Shown here: positions 7,841-10,399 of the stretch, piece after piece
How the letters are laid out: every line of letters begins with the position of its first letter
How positions within the stretch are numbered: position 1 is the first letter of the stretch
Position numbers and translations under genes: made by a program
The notes under the pieces: model-generated
Databases searched by the model: none
Told to the model about the DNA's origin: nothing
The model's input: only the letters and a program-made list of their open reading frames with translations
From: Deltaproteobacteria bacterium
GTDB taxonomy: Bacteria > UBA10199 > SBBF01
NCBI GenBank assembly: GCA_016207765.1
Contig: JACQOY010000039.1
Coordinates: 1 to 10,399 of the forward strand
Reading direction: 5' to 3'
DNA length: 10,399 bases

Positions 7841-7884
7841 TACTAGCAAGTCCAAAGAGATGTTCTCGTGAGAACTTGCTAGTA
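7841..7884. repeat. 11-bp perfect inverted repeat with inner hairpin, upstream of rpsB
   Basis: TACTAGCAAGT at 7841-7851 is exactly complementary to ACTTGCTAGTA at 7874-7884. Inside the 22-nt interval lies a second hairpin, GTTCTC (7862-7867) and GAGAAC (7870-7875), which overlaps the outer right arm by two bases. No T-run follows, so this is not an intrinsic terminator. It may be part of an rpsB mRNA leader or a small palindromic repeat element. Confidence 0.8.
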
Positions 7885-7943
7885 CTACAGGACCGTTTGA
7901 TAGTCCTCCCGGACTATCAATTAAATTTGCGGTCCTGTTAGTA
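7883..7943. repeat. Nested inverted repeats directly upstream of rpsB
   Basis: The outer arms CAGGACCG (7888-7895) and CGGTCCTG (7930-7937) pair perfectly. They extend outwards as TACTA (7883-7887) with TAGTA (7939-7943), with one bulged T at 7938. The inner arms TTGATAGTCC (7897-7906) and GGACTATCAA (7911-7920) form a perfect 10-bp stem with a TCCC loop. The structure ends 7 nt before the rpsB Shine-Dalgarno AGGAG (7951-7955). Its position suits a ribosomal-protein leader controlling rpsB-tsf, as S2 autoregulation does in E. coli, but no homology to that leader is claimed. Confidence 0.75.
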
Positions 7944-7960
7944 AACCTAAAGGAGAAACA

Positions 7961-8884
7961 ATGATTCAGATTTCAATTCAAGAAATGCTCGATGCTGGTG
8001 CCCACTTTGGTCACCAGACCCGCCGCTGGAACCCCAAAATGAAGCCCTACATATACGGGACCCGTTCCGGGGTTCATATTATCGATCTGCAACAGACCTT
8101 GACGCTTTCGCAAAAGGGTTTGGGTTTCCTCGAAGAGGTGGTGGGCCGCGGGGAAGATGTTTTGTTCGTGGGGACCAAGAAACAGGCGCAAAAGGTCGTG
8201 GAAGAAGAGGCCAAGCGGTGTTCCATGCCTTATGTGACCCACCGCTGGATGGGGGGAACGCTCACCAATTTTCAAACGATCAAAAAGAGCGTGGATCGTC
8301 TTATTGATATCGAAACGCGCCGGACCAACAACGATTTTCAGGGGTATACGAAAAAGGAGCTTTTGGGAATCGACCGCGAAATTGAGAAACTTCTTTCGGC
8401 CTTGGGGGGCATTCGAAACATGAAGATCCGTCCCGGCGCCCTGTTCGTGGTCGATCCGGGCCAGGAGCGAATTGCGGTTCATGAGGCGCAAATTCTTGAA
8501 ATTCCGGTGGTGGCCATGACCGATTCCAACTGCGATCCCGATCCCATTAGTTATCCCATGCCGGCCAACGACGATGCGCTTCGTTCCATTCAGCTGTTTA
8601 CGGCACGGGCGGCCGATGCCTGCCTGGCCGGCCTCGAAAAAAGGGAACTTCGAGCCCGTGAGGAAGGGGTGAAAGGGGGGGGGGAGATGAAAAAGCGTCC
8701 GGGGCGCAAGTTCCAGGAAATGGAAGGGGGGGCTGGAAAGGCCTATGTCTCCCGTGTCGACAAGTTCGAGGAAGGGGAAGCGGTCGAAAGCTTCTCTGCG
8801 GCAGTGACAAAGGAGGAACCGACTTCGATAGCGGAGGAATTGGCGAAAGAAGAGACGGCGGAGGAGAAGAAAAAGGAAGAGTAA
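7961..8884 (+). CDS. rpsB: 30S ribosomal protein S2 with charged C-terminal extension
   Basis: Ribosomal protein S2 of the small subunit, needed for assembly and binding of S1. Seen: the N-terminal signature MLDAGAHFGHQTRRWNPKM, YIYGTRSGVHIIDLQQT, VGTKKQAQ, YVTHRWMGGTLTNFQT and PGALFVVDP, all characteristic of S2. At 307 residues it is about 65 longer than the E. coli protein (241). The extra part, from about residue 239, is rich in Lys, Glu and Gly, looks unstructured and carries no motif I recognise. It begins at a run of ten G (8675-8684). The start has AGGAG 5 nt upstream. tsf begins 1 nt after the stop, the classical rpsB-tsf arrangement. Nested inverted repeats in the leader suggest post-transcriptional control. 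Confidence 0.98.
   Translation: MIQISIQEMLDAGAHFGHQTRRWNPKMKPYIYGTRSGVHIIDLQQTLTLSQKGLGFLEEVVGRGEDVLFVGTKKQAQKVVEEEAKRCSMPYVTHRWMGGTLTNFQTIKKSVDRLIDIETRRTNNDFQGYTKKELLGIDREIEKLLSALGGIRNMKIRPGALFVVDPGQERIAVHEAQILEIPVVAMTDSNCDPDPISYPMPANDDALRSIQLFTARAADACLAGLEKRELRAREEGVKGGGEMKKRPGRKFQEMEGGAGKAYVSRVDKFEEGEAVESFSAAVTKEEPTSIAEELAKEETAEEKKKEE
8675..8684 (+). repeat. G10 homopolymer in rpsB
   Basis: Ten consecutive G encode the glycines of VKGGGE at S2 residues 239-241 and part of the following Glu codon. Nine G would read GGG GGG GGG AGA TGA and end S2 after residue 242, about the length of E. coli S2. Eleven G would run on past the tsf start. Confidence 0.9.
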
Positions 8885-8885
8885 A

Positions 8886-9778
8886 ATGTTAATCACCGCT
8901 CAACTGGTAAAAGAACTTCGCGAAAAAACCGGCGCCGGCATGATGGAATGCAAAAAGGCGCTGGGAGAATCGAAGGGGAATATCGAAGAAGCGATCGAAT
9001 ATCTCCGGAAGCAGGGCCTTCAGGCCTTAAGCCAAAAAGCCGGGCGGGTGGCCGCCGATGGGCTTGTGGCTTCGGTAGTTGCCCCCGACAAAACGGCAGG
9101 GGCGTTGATCGAGGTCAACTGCGAAACCGACTTTGTGGCGAAAAACGACGACTTTCGGCGGTTTGTTGCCGAGGCGGCGGAATTGGCGCTCGCCAAAAAG
9201 CCTTCTTCCATGGAGGCGCTGGCGGCCCTCTCAATGGGAGCTGAAACGGTCGGCGATCGTCTGAATACCCTGGTCGCCAAGATTGGCGAGAAACTGAGCC
9301 TCCGGCGTTTTGCTCTTCAGAGCGCCGCTACCGGGGAAAAAATCGGAACCTACATTCATCTGGGGAGCAAGATCGGCGTTCTGGTCAGAATCAAGGGGAA
9401 CAAAGCCGACGAAAATCTCCTGAAGGATATTGCCATGCATGTGGCCGCTTCCCACCCGCAGTATCTCAACAAGGAGGATATTCCCCCCAAGGTTATCGAA
9501 TCGGAAAAGTCCATTTACCGCGAACAGATGAAAGATTCCGGCAAACCGCCGCAGGTGCTCGAAAAGATTATCGAGGGGAAACTGGCCAAATTTGCCGGCG
9601 AGGTTTGTTTGAACGATCAGGTTTTTATCAAGGACCCCACGGGCAAGAAAAGCGTCCGGCAGATCTTGAAAGAGGTCGATCCAACGTTGACGATTGTTTC
9701 ATTTATCCGCTACCAGGTCGGCGAAGGGATGGAAAAAAGGCAGGACGATTTCGCCGCCGAAGTGGCAAAGATGATTCG

Positions 9779-9782
<4 letters not shown>
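8886..9782 (+). CDS. tsf: Translation elongation factor Ts
   Basis: EF-Ts, the cytoplasmic guanine-nucleotide exchange factor that regenerates EF-Tu-GTP. The 298-residue length is normal. Seen: the N-terminal UBA-like module with LVKELREKTGAGMMECKKAL, and TDFVAKND (T81, D82, F83), the strongly conserved motif that disrupts the EF-Tu nucleotide site. The core follows with HVAASHPQYL, and the C-terminal module with LNDQVFIKDP. The ATG lies 1 nt after the rpsB stop, with AAGGA 8 nt upstream inside rpsB, so translation is probably coupled. The protein ends at the expected place, at a TAG that lies in a GC-rich palindromic element. pyrH follows in the same reading frame with no other stop between. 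Confidence 0.98.

Positions 9783-10399
<617 letters not shown>

Noticed and set aside
7841..7943. tRNA gene or CRISPR repeats in the rpsB leader
   Set aside because: The paired arms do not form a cloverleaf, there is no T-loop consensus, and the two structures are not copies of one repeat.
7973..8896. 307-codon open frame antisense to rpsB
   Set aside because: rpsB is certain on the plus strand; the antisense frame shows no recognisable domain and reflects codon bias.

Overview
The window looks like a bacterial chromosome segment of intermediate GC content with dense, mostly operonic genes. The rpsB-tsf-pyrH cluster at the right end is a bacterial housekeeping cluster. A very large kinase/TPR/GAF/sigma54-activator protein, an archease-RtcB pair and a very small singlet histone of the kind known from Bdellovibrio together suggest a deltaproteobacterial-grade lineage (Bdellovibrionota, Myxococcota or a related uncultured group). 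That placement is an inference from gene content, not a phylogenetic result.

Layout. 28-4656 (+): a 1542-residue regulator joining a Hanks-type kinase, a compact STAND-like ATPase, TPR repeats, GAF, a sigma54 AAA+ domain and two C-terminal helix-turn-helix units. Its stop codon overlaps that of a convergent 62-residue histone-fold gene (4653-4841, -). A 164-bp intergenic region separates the histone from archease (5006-5428, +), which overlaps rtcB (5421-6878, +). rtcB has an in-frame TAG at 6432-6434 and is otherwise full length. Converging on rtcB is an exported TPR protein (6905-7720, -). A 240-bp region with two large nested inverted repeats precedes rpsB (7961-8884), tsf (8886-9782) and pyrH (9816 to the window end, partial). 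A GGGCGACCC-type palindrome lies between tsf and pyrH and includes the tsf stop codon.

How the genes work together. Archease and RtcB form the known 3'-phosphate/5'-OH RNA ligation pair (tRNA splicing or RNA repair). rpsB-tsf-pyrH supplies ribosomal protein S2, elongation factor Ts and UMP kinase. The regulator should link a sensed signal to sigma54 transcription, but no target can be assigned. The histone is a candidate nucleoid protein.

Most interesting points: the bacterial histone and its hairpin leader, in which the Shine-Dalgarno sits on the far side of the hairpin; the amber-split rtcB, in which the GMP-accepting histidine is cut off from the metal ligands; the tandem HTH on the kinase-sigma54 regulator; the rpsB leader structure; and a G10 run in rpsB where loss of one G would end S2 at about the usual length.
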